DNA from: Streptomyces fradiae
GTDB lineage: Bacteria; Actinomycetota; Actinomycetes; Streptomycetales; Streptomycetaceae
DNA length: 64,000 nt
Assembly: GCF_041270065.1 (NCBI RefSeq)
Contig: NZ_CP065958.1
Coordinates: forward strand, 6,696,001 to 6,760,000
Direction: 5' to 3'
Part shown: piece by piece, positions 25,902 through 34,405 of the stretch
How positions within the stretch are numbered: position 1 is the stretch's first letter
Layout: the number at the start of each line of letters is the position of its first letter
Notes under the pieces: model-generated
The model's input: the letters and a program-made list of their open reading frames with translations, nothing else
What the model was told of the DNA's origin: nothing
The model's database searches: none
Translations under genes and position numbers: made by a program

Positions 25902-27083
25902 ATGTCGGTCACCGATCTGCGGGAGTACGGCGCGGACTTCACCGCGAACCCGTACCCCTACTACGCGAAGCTCCGCGCCTCAGGCCCGGTCCACGAGATC
26001 CTCACCCCCGAGGGCATCCCCGCCTGGCTGATCGTCGGTTACGACGAGGCCCGCGCCGCCCTCGCCGACCAGAGATTCATCAAGGACCCCTCCGTCGTCA
26101 TGGACTTCGTGCCGCTGGAGTTCGAGGTCATCGGCCCCAACCTGCTCGGCATCGACCCGCCCGACCACACGCGGCTGCGCAAGCTCGTCGCGGGCGAGTT
26201 CACCGGCCGCCGGGTGGAGGCGCTGCGCCCCCGGATCCAGCAGCTCACCGACGAACTCCTCGACGCGATGGCCCCGGCGGGCCGCGCCGACCTCGTCGAC
26301 TCCTTCGCCTTCCCGCTGCCCATCACCGTCATCTGCGAACTCCTCGGCGTCCCCGCCGCCGACCGCGACTCGTTCCGCGCCTGGTCGAACGAGCTCGTCG
26401 CCCCCACCGGCGCGATGACCGAACGCGAGGCCGTCGAGGGCTTCGGCGGCTATCTCGACGAACTCATCGAGGACAAGCGCGCCGCCGGCCCCCAGGACGA
26501 CCTGCTCTCCGCGCTCATCGCCACCCGCGCCGAGGACGGCGACCGGCTCTCGCTGCCCGAACTCCGCGCGCTCGCCTATCTGTTGCTGATCGCGGGCCAC
26601 GAGACCACGGTCAACCTCATCGCCAGCACCGTACGGCTGCTGCTCACCCACCCCGACCAGCTGGCCGCGCTGCGCGCCGACCCCGGACTCGTCGACGCGG
26701 CGATCGAGGAGGGGCTGCGCTTCGACGGGCCGGTCGAGGCCGCCACGTACCGCTTCTCCAGCGAGGACGTGGAGATCGCCGGGACGGTGATACCCGCCGG
26801 TTCCGTGGTGCTCGTCGGGCTCGCCGCCGGCGCCCGCGACGCCGCCCGCTTCCCGGACCCGGACCGCTTCGACGTCCACCGCGACCCGCGCGGCCACCTC
26901 GCCTTCGGCCACGGCATCCACTACTGCCTGGGCGCCCCGCTGGCCCGCCTGGAGGGCAAGATCGCCATCCGGTCGCTTCTTGAGCGCTTCCCGCGGCTGG
27001 AACTCGACCCCGACGGGGGCCCGTTGGAGTGGCTGCCGGGTCTGCTGATCCGCGGCACCCGCCGGCTCCCGGTCATATGGTGA
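25902..27083 (+). CDS. Cytochrome P450 (CYP107-like)
   Basis: A 393-residue soluble bacterial monooxygenase. The I-helix motif AGHETTVN is near 235, the K-helix ExxR in EEGLRF, and the heme loop FGHGIHYCLGAPLAR has Cys342. The overall look is that of the CYP107 group. The substrate is unknown. No ferredoxin or ferredoxin reductase gene is near. It follows the response regulator by 10 bases and overlaps or abuts the thioesterase gene, so the four genes may be one unit. Confidence 0.93.
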   Translation: MSVTDLREYGADFTANPYPYYAKLRASGPVHEILTPEGIPAWLIVGYDEARAALADQRFIKDPSVVMDFVPLEFEVIGPNLLGIDPPDHTRLRKLVAGEFTGRRVEALRPRIQQLTDELLDAMAPAGRADLVDSFAFPLPITVICELLGVPAADRDSFRAWSNELVAPTGAMTEREAVEGFGGYLDELIEDKRAAGPQDDLLSALIATRAEDGDRLSLPELRALAYLLLIAGHETTVNLIASTVRLLLTHPDQLAALRADPGLVDAAIEEGLRFDGPVEAATYRFSSEDVEIAGTVIPAGSVVLVGLAAGARDAARFPDPDRFDVHRDPRGHLAFGHGIHYCLGAPLARLEGKIAIRSLLERFPRLELDPDGGPLEWLPGLLIRGTRRLPVIW

Positions 27084-27088
27084 CCCCC

Positions 27089-27541
27089 ATGACCTCCGCG
27101 ACCCCCATGCCCGCCGAACTCGACGCCGACCTCGCCCGCAAGGTCCTGGACGCCCAGCCCTTCAGCCGTCTCCTCGGCGCCCGGATCGCCGCCTTCGGCG
27201 ACGGTGCGGCGACGCTGGAGCTCGACATCCGCGACGAGCACCGCCAGCAGAACGGCTTCGTGCACGGCGGCGTGCTCTCGTACGCGGCCGACAACGCGAT
27301 CACCTTCGCGGCGGGCTCGGCCCTCGGCCCCGCGGTGCTGACCGCCGGCTTCTCCATCCAGTACGTGCGCCCGGCGGTCGGCGCGGTACTGCGCGCCCGC
27401 GCGACCGTGGTGCACGCCGGGCGCCGGCAGGCGGTGGTGCGCTGCGACCTGTTCTGCGTGGACACGGACGGCACGGAGGGCACTGAGGGCACGGAGACCC
27501 TGTGCGCGGTCGCCCAGGGGACCGTACTGAACTCCGCCTGA
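27089..27541 (+). CDS. PaaI-family hotdog thioesterase
   Basis: A 150-residue hotdog protein: PFSRLLGARIAAFGDGAATLELDIRDEHRQQNGFVHGGVLSYAADNAI carries the family's HGG motif and active-site acidic residue, and the FSIQYVRPAVGAVLRARATVVHAGRR strand follows. Such enzymes hydrolyse acyl-CoA or aryl-CoA thioesters. The start is uncertain among ATG 27077, GTG 27080 and ATG 27089; none has a clear Shine-Dalgarno, and the first two overlap the P450 stop, pointing to coupled translation. The stop abuts the 13-bp repeat array. Confidence 0.87.
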   Translation: MTSATPMPAELDADLARKVLDAQPFSRLLGARIAAFGDGAATLELDIRDEHRQQNGFVHGGVLSYAADNAITFAAGSALGPAVLTAGFSIQYVRPAVGAVLRARATVVHAGRRQAVVRCDLFCVDTDGTEGTEGTETLCAVAQGTVLNSA

Positions 27542-27543
27542 AG

Positions 27544-27595
27544 CCTGGTCAGGACGCCTGGTCAGGACGCCTGGTCAGGACGCCTGGTCAGGACG
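27544..27595. repeat. Four exact 13-bp tandem repeats between convergent genes
   Basis: CCTGGTCAGGACG occurs four times in a row without a mismatch. The array fills the gap between the thioesterase stop (27541) and the dehydrogenase stop; the minus-strand stop codon 27588-27590 and two preceding codons lie in the last unit. Each unit contains CCTG and CAGG in inverted order. Confidence 0.97.
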
Positions 27596-28595
27596 CCGGG
27601 ATCTCCGCCAGGCGCACCGGCCGGTGCTCGCGGCGGGACAGCTCGCACGCCTCGGCGATGCGCAGGGCCTCCAGCGCCTCCGCGCCGTCGCACGGGTTGT
27701 CCCGCTCGCCGCGCACCAGGCGTACGAAGGCGTCCAGCTCCGCCTCGTACGCCGGGGCGAACCGCTCCAGGAAGCCGGGCCAGGGCTTGCCGGGCGGCGG
27801 CGGGCCCATCGGCTCGACCGACTCGAGCGGGGTGCGCTCGTCCAGGCCCACCGCGAGCTGCGCCAACTCCCCGGCCAGCTCCATCCGTACGTCGTAACCG
27901 GCGCCGTTGCACCGGGTCGCGGTCGCCGTCACCAGCGTGCCGTCGTCCAGGGTGAGCAGCGCCGCCGCCGTGTCCACGTCGTGCGCCGCGCGGAACATCG
28001 CGGGCCCGGCGTCCGAGCCCCGCGCGTACACCTCCACGACCTCCCGGCCGGTCACCCAGCGCACCATGTCGAAGTCGTGCACCATGCAGTCCCGGAAGAG
28101 ACCGCCGGACAGCGGCAGATACGCGGCGGGCGGCGGCGCCGGGTCGGAGGACGCCGTCCGTACGGTGTGCAGCCGGCCGAGCCGCCCCTCCGCGACGGCC
28201 TCCCGGGCCGCCCCGTACCCGGCGTCGAAGCGCCGCATGAAGCCCAGCTGCAGCTCGGTCCCGGCCTCCGCGACGGCCCGCAGCGCCCCGAGCGTCCCCG
28301 GTATCCCCAGCGCGATGGGCTTCTCGCAGAACGCCGGAAGCCCGGCCGCCGCGGCCCGCCCGATCAGCTCCGCGTGCGCCGCCGTCGCCGAGGCGATCAC
28401 CACCGCGTCCAGCGCGTGATGCCCGAACAGCGCCTCGACGTCCGGGGCCGCCTCGGCCCCGAGCGCCCCGGCCACCCGCGCGGCCCGCGCCGGGTCGGCG
28501 TCCGCGAGGACCAGACCGTCGACCTCCGGGTGCCGCGCGAGCACTCCCGCGTGGAATCCGCCGATCCGTCCCGTCCCGACCAGTCCGATCCGCAT
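27588..28595 (-). CDS. Gfo/Idh/MocA family dehydrogenase (inositol 2-dehydrogenase-like)
   Basis: A 335-residue NAD(P)-dependent sugar or polyol dehydrogenase. The N terminus is a Rossmann site, MRIGLVGTGRIGGFHAGVLA. CEKPIAL carries the conserved Lys at about 96, and FMRRFDAGY and the HDFDMVRWVTG motif hold catalytic His/Asp. The pattern resembles inositol 2-dehydrogenase. It is divergent from a sugar ABC importer and ROK kinase, so it probably oxidises what that system brings in. ATG 28595 starts directly at the Rossmann strand; longer starts have no support. Confidence 0.9.
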   Translation of the reverse strand: MRIGLVGTGRIGGFHAGVLARHPEVDGLVLADADPARAARVAGALGAEAAPDVEALFGHHALDAVVIASATAAHAELIGRAAAAGLPAFCEKPIALGIPGTLGALRAVAEAGTELQLGFMRRFDAGYGAAREAVAEGRLGRLHTVRTASSDPAPPPAAYLPLSGGLFRDCMVHDFDMVRWVTGREVVEVYARGSDAGPAMFRAAHDVDTAAALLTLDDGTLVTATATRCNGAGYDVRMELAGELAQLAVGLDERTPLESVEPMGPPPPGKPWPGFLERFAPAYEAELDAFVRLVRGERDNPCDGAEALEALRIAEACELSRREHRPVRLAEIPAS

Positions 28596-28606
28596 GGCCC
28601 CAAGGT

Positions 28607-28737
28607 CGTTCGGATCGCGGCGGGTGTCAAGGAAGGGCCAGGACAACCGGACCCGCGCGCCCCTTCGCGTTCGGATCGCTCATCCGTGGGTAGGCCGTCT
28701 GTTTCGGATCAGGTGTGGATCAGGTGCGGATCAGGCC
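28607..28737. promoter_or_regulatory. Divergent promoter region with direct repeats
   Basis: CGTTCGGATCGC occurs exactly at 28607-28618 and 28668-28679. Three 11-bp repeats follow back to back: CGGATCAGGTG (28705-28715), TGGATCAGGTG (28716-28726), CGGATCAGGCC (28727-28737). The core GGATC is common to all. The 11-bp step is about one helical turn, typical of sites for a regulator that binds in rows. The regulator is not encoded nearby. Confidence 0.6.
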
Positions 28738-28812
28738 CCGCTGAAGATCGGCGCGACCCCCATGACCGATACTGCAATGCACGCAGAAGGACACAAAGGA
28801 GGGCACGGTCTC

Positions 28813-29832
28813 GTGACCAGGGTTCGCACAGGAGGGGTACGCGCGGCGGTCGGCGCCGTGCTCGCGGTGGCGCTGACCGCCGCGCTCGCCGGATGCAGCA
28901 GCACCGGCGGCAAGCGCGCGGAGGACGCCCGCAAGGCGGCCGCGGCCCAGGGCAGGGCGGCCGTGAACACCCCCCGCTGGACCTTCGCCATGGTCACCCA
29001 CTCGGGCGACGGCGACACCTTCTGGGACATCGTCCAGAACGGCGCCAAGCAGGCCGCCGTCAAGGACAACATCAACTTCCTCTACGCCCACAGCGACGAG
29101 GCACAGCAGCAGGCCCAGCTCATCGACTCGTACGTGGCGAAGAAGGTCGACGGCATCATCGTCACCCTCGCCAAGCCCGACGCGATGAAGGCCTCCGTCG
29201 AGAAGGCCGTGAAGGCCGGCATCCCGGTGATCACGGTGAACTCCGGCGCCGACCAGTCCAAGGCCTTCGGCGCCCTCACCCACATCGGCCAGGACGAGAC
29301 CGTGGCCGGCGAGGCCGTCGGCGACGAGCTGGACCAGAGGGGCCGCAAGAAGGCCCTGTGCGTCCTGCACGAGCAGGGCAACGTCGGACACGAGCAGCGC
29401 TGCGCCGGCGCGAAGAAGACCTTCGGCGGCGAGCTGCAGAACCTGTACGTGGACGGCACCAACATGCCCGACGTCCAGGCCTCCATCCTCGCCAAGCTCC
29501 AGTCCGACCCGTCGATCGACGCCGTCGTGACCCTCGGCGCGCCGTTCGCGGACGCCGCCGTGCAGGCGAAGAAGAGCGCCGGCAGCAAGGCCGAGGTCGA
29601 CACCTTCGACCTCAACGCCAAGGTCGCGACCGCCCTGGAGGCCGGCACCCTCGGCTTCGCCGTCGACCAGCAGCCCTACCTCCAGGGCTACGAGGCCGTC
29701 GACCTGCTCTGGCTCTACCGCTACAACGCCGACGTCCTCGGCGGCGGCAAGCCGGTCCTCACCGGCCCGCAGATCATCACCAAGGACCAGGCGGGCGCGC
29801 TCAAGGAGTACACCGAGCGGGGCACCCGATGA
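28813..29832 (+). CDS. Sugar ABC transporter substrate-binding lipoprotein
   Basis: A 339-residue lipoprotein of the ribose/xylose/fructose-binding class. The signal peptide ([26 protein letters not shown]) has lipobox LAGC. The mature part is a type 1 periplasmic-binding fold with a canonical [23 protein letters not shown] strand-helix. GTG 28813 is chosen because AAAGGAGGG lies 9 bases upstream; an ATG at 28762 is less likely. It leads an operon with permease, ATPase and ROK kinase. The ligand is probably a pentose, hexose or inositol. Confidence 0.92.
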   Translation: MTRVRTGGVRAAVGAVLAVALTAALAGCSSTGGKRAEDARKAAAAQGRAAVNTPRWTFAMVTHSGDGDTFWDIVQNGAKQAAVKDNINFLYAHSDEAQQQAQLIDSYVAKKVDGIIVTLAKPDAMKASVEKAVKAGIPVITVNSGADQSKAFGALTHIGQDETVAGEAVGDELDQRGRKKALCVLHEQGNVGHEQRCAGAKKTFGGELQNLYVDGTNMPDVQASILAKLQSDPSIDAVVTLGAPFADAAVQAKKSAGSKAEVDTFDLNAKVATALEAGTLGFAVDQQPYLQGYEAVDLLWLYRYNADVLGGGKPVLTGPQIITKDQAGALKEYTERGTR

Positions 29833-30884
29833 GCGCCGCCTCCCCGCCCTCGGACGGCCTCGACCACGTCGACGAACGGCTGCTCCGCACCTCCCCGCTG
29901 AAGAAGCTGCTCGCCCGGCCCGAGCTCGGCTCGCTGGTCGGCGCCGTCGCCGTCTTCGCGTTCTTCTCGATCGTCGCGGACAGCTTCCTGCGCGCCGCCA
30001 GCCTCGGCACGGTGCTGTACGCGGCCTCCACCATCGGCATCATGGCCGTGCCGGTCGCGCTGCTCATGATCGGCGGCGAGTTCGACCTGTCGGCCGGTGT
30101 CCTGGTCACCAGCTCGGCGCTGATCTCCTCGATGTTCAGCTACCAGATGACCGCCAACGTCTGGGTCGGCGTCGGCGTCTCGCTGCTCGCCACCCTCGCC
30201 ATCGGCGCGTTCAACGGCTTCATGCTGACCCGCACCAAACTGCCGAGCTTCATCATCACGCTCGGCACCTTCCTGATGCTGACCGGTCTGAACCTCGGCT
30301 TCACCAAGCTGATCAGCGGCACCGTCTCCACCAAGTCGATCGCCGACATGGAGGGCTTCCCCTCCGCCCGCAAGCTCTTCGCCTCCACCTGGACGGTCGG
30401 CGGGGTCGAGCTGAAGGTCACGATCCTGTGGTGGTTCGTGCTCGTCGCCCTGGCCACCTGGATCCTGCTGCGCACCCGCTTCGGCAACTGGATCTTCGCG
30501 GTCGGCGGCGGCGCCGACGCCGCCCGCGCGGTCGGCGTCCCGGTCTACAAGACCAAGATCGGCCTCTACATGGGCGTGGCCTTCTGCGCCTGGATCTCCG
30601 GCCAGCACCTGCTGTTCTCGTTCGACGTCGTCCAGTCCGGCGAGGGCGTCGGCAACGAGTTGATCTACATCATCGCGGCCGTCATCGGCGGCTGCCTGAT
30701 CACCGGCGGCTACGGCTCCGCCATCGGCTCGGCGGTCGGCGCCTTCATCTTCGGCATGACCGGCAAGGGCATCGTGTACGCCGAGTGGAACCCGGACTGG
30801 TTCAAGTTCTTCCTGGGCGCGATGCTGCTGCTCGCGACGCTCCTGAACGCCTGGATCCGCAAGCGCGTGGAGGCGACCAAGTGA
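29829..30884 (+). CDS. Sugar ABC transporter permease (RbsC/FrcC class)
   Basis: A 351-residue permease with about nine helices and the class signature [25 protein letters not shown] near residue 76, plus the C-terminal [29 protein letters not shown]. It forms a homodimeric channel with the binding protein and ATPase encoded on each side. Its ATG overlaps the stop of the binding protein (ATGA) and its stop overlaps the ATPase start (GTGA), so all three are co-translated. Confidence 0.95.
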   Translation: MSAASPPSDGLDHVDERLLRTSPLKKLLARPELGSLVGAVAVFAFFSIVADSFLRAASLGTVLYAASTIGIMAVPVALLMIGGEFDLSAGVLVTSSALISSMFSYQMTANVWVGVGVSLLATLAIGAFNGFMLTRTKLPSFIITLGTFLMLTGLNLGFTKLISGTVSTKSIADMEGFPSARKLFASTWTVGGVELKVTILWWFVLVALATWILLRTRFGNWIFAVGGGADAARAVGVPVYKTKIGLYMGVAFCAWISGQHLLFSFDVVQSGEGVGNELIYIIAAVIGGCLITGGYGSAIGSAVGAFIFGMTGKGIVYAEWNPDWFKFFLGAMLLLATLLNAWIRKRVEATK

Positions 30885-31690
30885 CGACCGAGTCCACCGG
30901 CAGCACCGCCACCCCGCTCGTCGAGCTCGACGATGTCAGCAAGTACTACGGCAACATCCGCGCCCTCGAAGGGGTCTCCCTGGAGGTGAACGCGGGGGAG
31001 ATCTCCTGCGTCCTCGGCGACAACGGCGCCGGCAAGTCCACCCTCATCAAGATCGTCGCCGGGCTCCACCGGCACGACGCCGGCAGTTTCCGCATCGAGG
31101 GCGAGGAGGTCACCCTCGCCAACCCGCGCGACGCCCTGGACCGCGGCATCGCCACCGTCTACCAGGACCTCGCCGTCGTCCCCCTGATGCCCGTCTGGCG
31201 CAACTTCTTCCTCGGCTCCGAGCCCACCCGCGGCAAGGGCCCCTTCAAGCGCCTCGACGTCGCGACCATGCGGGAGACCACCCGTACGGCGCTGCTGCGC
31301 ATGGGCATCGACCTGCGCGACGTCGACCAGCCCATCGGCACCCTGTCCGGCGGCGAGCGCCAGTGCGTGGCCATCGCCCGCGCCGTGCACTTCGGGGCCA
31401 AGGTCCTCGTCCTCGACGAGCCGACCGCCGCGCTCGGCGTCAAGCAGTCCGGGGTCGTCCTGAAGTATGTGGCGGCCGCACGTGACCAGGGCCTCGGCGT
31501 GGTCCTCATCACCCACAACCCGCACCACGCCTATCTCGTCGGCGACCGATTCGTGCTCCTGAAGCGCGGTGTCATGGCCGGCAGCCACACCAAGGGCTCC
31601 ATCACCCTGGACGAGTTGACCCGCCAGATGGCCGGCGGCAGCGAGCTGGAGGACCTGCGCCACGAATTGGAACGCCCCTCCGGAACGTAA
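30881..31690 (+). CDS. Sugar ABC transporter ATPase, single domain (FrcA-like)
   Basis: A 269-residue ATPase with one nucleotide-binding domain: Walker [11 protein letters not shown]-loop VYQDLAVVP, signature [15 protein letters not shown], Walker [13 protein letters not shown] and switch His in [10 protein letters not shown]. RbsA-type ATPases have two such domains in about 500 residues; the one-domain form matches the FrcBCA fructose-type importers. The GTG start overlaps the permease stop. A ROK kinase follows after 47 bases. Confidence 0.95.
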   Translation: MTTESTGSTATPLVELDDVSKYYGNIRALEGVSLEVNAGEISCVLGDNGAGKSTLIKIVAGLHRHDAGSFRIEGEEVTLANPRDALDRGIATVYQDLAVVPLMPVWRNFFLGSEPTRGKGPFKRLDVATMRETTRTALLRMGIDLRDVDQPIGTLSGGERQCVAIARAVHFGAKVLVLDEPTAALGVKQSGVVLKYVAAARDQGLGVVLITHNPHHAYLVGDRFVLLKRGVMAGSHTKGSITLDELTRQMAGGSELEDLRHELERPSGT

Positions 31691-31737
31691 TCCCTTCATC
31701 ACGCGGACCTCACATCCCACCTGGCAGAATCGAGCCG

Positions 31738-32913
31738 ATGAGTACCTACCGTGACCTCACGCACCGCGGCTCGGCTCGCGGCACGGTCCTGCGGACCGTC
31801 GGCACCCGGGAGCGGCGCTCGCACCTGACCGCGCCCCGCGTGCCGACCGTCGGCATCGACATCGGCGGTACGAAGGTGATGGCCGGGGTCGTCGACGCCG
31901 ACGGCAACATCCTGGAGAAGGTCCGCACCGAGACCCCCGACAAGTCCAAGAGCCCCAAGGTCGTCGAGGACACCATCGTCGAACTGGTCCTGGACCTCTC
32001 CGACCGGCACGACGTGCACGCCGTCGGCATCGGCGCGGCCGGCTGGGTCGACGCCGACCGGGCCCGGGTGCTCTTCGCCCCCCACCTCGCCTGGCGCAAC
32101 GAGCCGCTCAGGGACGCGCTCCAGGACCGGCTCGCCGTCCCCGTCATGGTGGACAACGACGCCAACACCGCCGCCTGGGCCGAGTGGCGCTTCGGCGCCG
32201 GACGCGGCGAGGACCACCTCGTCATGATCACCCTCGGCACCGGCATCGGCGGCGCCATCCTGGAGGACGGCCAGGTCAAGCGCGGCAAGTACGGGGTGGC
32301 CGGCGAGTTCGGCCATATGCAGGTCGTCCCCGGCGGCCACCGCTGCCCCTGCGGCAACCGCGGCTGCTGGGAGCAGTACAGCTCCGGCAACGCGCTGGTC
32401 CGCGAGGCCCGCGAGCTGGCCGCCGCCGACTCCCCGGTCGCGTACAACATCATCGAGCGGGTCAAGGGCAGCGTGCCCGACATCACCGGCCCGCTCATCA
32501 CCGAGCTCGCCCGCGAGGGCGACGCCATGTGCGTCGAGCTGCTCCAGGACATCGGCCAGTGGCTCGGCGTGGGCCTCGCCAACCTGGCCGCCGCGCTCGA
32601 CCCCTCCTGCTTCGTCATCGGCGGCGGTGTCTCCGCCGCCGACGACCTGCTCATCGGCCCCGCCCGGGACGCCTTCCGGCGCCACCTCACCGGCCGCGGC
32701 TACCGCCCCGAGGCGCGGATCGCCCGCGCCCAGCTCGGCCCCGAGGCCGGCATGGTCGGCGCCGCCGACCTCGCCCGGCTCGTCGCCCGCCGGTTCCGCC
32801 GCGCCAACCGCCGGCGGGTCGAGCGCTACGAGCGGTACGGCCGCTACGCGCAGGTGCTGCGCGGCGCGACCACCGAACGCGGCTCCCGCCCCACCCAGGA
32901 CCCCCAGCCATGA
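31738..32913 (+). CDS. ROK-family glucokinase-like sugar kinase
   Basis: A 391-residue kinase expected to phosphorylate the imported sugar. ATP site TVGIDIGGTKVMAGV begins near 38; sugar-site motifs are VDNDANTAAWAEWRFG and GEFGHMQVV; the zinc motif of ROK proteins is CPCGNRGCWEQYSSG. No N-terminal HTH is present, so it is an enzyme rather than a ROK repressor. About 35 extra N-terminal residues and a basic C-terminal tail set it apart from the 317-residue GlkA type. From memory it matches the operon-linked SCO6260 kinase of S. coelicolor. Its stop overlaps the next start (ATGA). Confidence 0.93.
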   Translation: MSTYRDLTHRGSARGTVLRTVGTRERRSHLTAPRVPTVGIDIGGTKVMAGVVDADGNILEKVRTETPDKSKSPKVVEDTIVELVLDLSDRHDVHAVGIGAAGWVDADRARVLFAPHLAWRNEPLRDALQDRLAVPVMVDNDANTAAWAEWRFGAGRGEDHLVMITLGTGIGGAILEDGQVKRGKYGVAGEFGHMQVVPGGHRCPCGNRGCWEQYSSGNALVREARELAAADSPVAYNIIERVKGSVPDITGPLITELAREGDAMCVELLQDIGQWLGVGLANLAAALDPSCFVIGGGVSAADDLLIGPARDAFRRHLTGRGYRPEARIARAQLGPEAGMVGAADLARLVARRFRRANRRRVERYERYGRYAQVLRGATTERGSRPTQDPQP

Positions 32914-33509
32914 CCGTGCCCCACCCGACCCTGCCGCCCGAGCACTCCGAGCGCCCGCCCGAGCCGCCCGAGGGCCGGCTCCCCGAGGACCGCGGCCACA
33001 TGCTGCGCCGGCGCGTGCTCACCCTGCTGATCATCGTGCTGCTCATCGGCGTGCCCGCCGGCTATCTGGCGATCTCCGCCGGGCAGAGCCGCGACAGCGG
33101 CCGCGACAAGGAACGCGAGTCCTCCGCCGTCGGCCTCCAGGACAACTGGCCCTCGCTGATGAAGCGCCGGGTCTTCGAGATCCCGGTCCCGTCCGACGCC
33201 TGGCACGTCGCCTACTACGAGACCAGCAACTGGAAGACCAGCCGCCTCTACGTCCAGTTCACGACCTCCGCCGCCGGCCTGGACGCGTTCCTCGCGGACA
33301 GCGGCACCGGCCGCGCGGCCCTGAAGCCGGGCGAGGTGACGATCACCGACCGCGACGCCGACATCGTCGGCTGGCGGTTCACCCCCGACCGGGCCTGGTC
33401 CGGTGCCACGATCACCCGCGAGCAGCCCCGCCCGCACACCACCATCACGGCCGACCTGACGGATCCGGCCTTCCCGCGCGTGTACGTGGTGTCGGCGACC
33501 TCGCCCTGA
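32910..33509 (+). CDS. Membrane-anchored hypothetical protein after the ROK kinase
   Basis: A 199-residue protein: Pro/Glu-rich cytoplasmic head of about 33 residues, one helix (RRRVLTLLIIVLLIGVPAGYLAISAG), then an external domain of about 140 residues with DNWPSLMKRRVFEIPVPSDAWHVAYYETSNWKTSRLYVQF. I do not recognise the domain. The ATG overlaps the kinase stop, so it is translated with it and may help sense or handle the sugar; that is inference. Confidence 0.75.
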   Translation: MTVPHPTLPPEHSERPPEPPEGRLPEDRGHMLRRRVLTLLIIVLLIGVPAGYLAISAGQSRDSGRDKERESSAVGLQDNWPSLMKRRVFEIPVPSDAWHVAYYETSNWKTSRLYVQFTTSAAGLDAFLADSGTGRAALKPGEVTITDRDADIVGWRFTPDRAWSGATITREQPRPHTTITADLTDPAFPRVYVVSATSP

Positions 33510-33611
33510 TGGGTACGGCGCGGGGCGCGGCTGAGTAGCGCGACTCAGGACGCCCGGGGCGCCCCCGGCCGAGCATGGCGTCAGGAACGTCGCCGACCTC
33601 GGGGGGACCCC

Positions 33612-34322
33612 ATGCTGAGCCGCCTTTCCGGACACCTGCTGCCGACCGTGGCCCGCCTGGGCGTCACCGCCGACCCGCGGGCGGCCCTCGCGCCCGGCAG
33701 CATCCTGGTCGCCAACCACACCTCGCTCGCCGACCCGGCGGTCGTCCTCGCCGCCCTGCGCCGGCTCGGCGTCGAACCCGTCGTCGCCGCCACCGCCGGC
33801 CTCTGGCGCGTGCCCGGGCTCGGCCGGGCGCTGGCCCGCGAGGGCCACATCCCGGTGCACCGGGGCAGCGCCCGGGCCGCCGAGGCCCTCGACCTCGCGG
33901 CCGAGGCCCTCGCCGCGGGACGCCTGGTCCTGCTCTACCCGGAGGGCGGACTGCCGCGCCGCAGGGACGCCGCCGAGGCGCCCCCGGAGGCCTTCCGCAG
34001 CGGCATCGCCCGGCTCTCCCGGCGCACCGGAGCCCCGCTCGTCCCCATCGGGCAGGCCGGCGCCCGCCGGCTGATCTCCGGCGGTACGGCGAAGCAGCTC
34101 GCCGGCCTTGCGACCGCCCCGCTGCGCCGCCCGGACCTCCACGTCCACATCGGCCGCCCGCTCGTGCTCACCGGCGACACCCCGGCCCGTACCGCCCAGG
34201 CGCACCGCGCCGTCACCGCCGCCTGGCGGGAGGCCGCCGCGCGGCTCGGCGAGCCGGCCGCCGCGGTGTTCCCGCTGCCCTCGCCCACGAGCGGGGAGGA
34301 GTGGCGTGAAGCCGCCGCCTGA
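33612..34322 (+). CDS. 1-acyl-glycerol-3-phosphate acyltransferase-like (PlsC family)
   Basis: A 236-residue acyltransferase of the PlsC superfamily: the HX4D catalytic motif is NHTSLAD (about residues 37-43), followed by LWRVPGLGRALAREGHIPVHRG, and the glycerol-phosphate motif appears as YPEGGLPRR near 119. The family moves acyl chains to lysophosphatidate or related acceptors at the membrane. An in-frame GGGGG precedes the ATG. No lipid genes are adjacent, so the acceptor is uncertain. Confidence 0.87.
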   Translation: MLSRLSGHLLPTVARLGVTADPRAALAPGSILVANHTSLADPAVVLAALRRLGVEPVVAATAGLWRVPGLGRALAREGHIPVHRGSARAAEALDLAAEALAAGRLVLLYPEGGLPRRRDAAEAPPEAFRSGIARLSRRTGAPLVPIGQAGARRLISGGTAKQLAGLATAPLRRPDLHVHIGRPLVLTGDTPARTAQAHRAVTAAWREAAARLGEPAAAVFPLPSPTSGEEWREAAA

Positions 34323-34405
34323 GATCTTCACGGGGCCGCCACAACGCGGGACGGGTTGCGCGGGGTGACGACCCGGGCACGGCGGACGGCGGAGGATGTG
34401 AGAGC

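Noticed and set aside
27624..28812. A long plus-strand open frame running from the dehydrogenase into the sugar importer
   Set aside because: The first part is Arg/Pro/Gly-rich antisense of the dehydrogenase and the second is out of frame with the binding protein. Only the in-frame end, the permease from 29829, is a gene.
31738..32913. ROK protein as a repressor of the sugar operon
   Set aside because: The N terminus has no helix-turn-helix; catalytic and zinc motifs are complete, so it is an enzyme.
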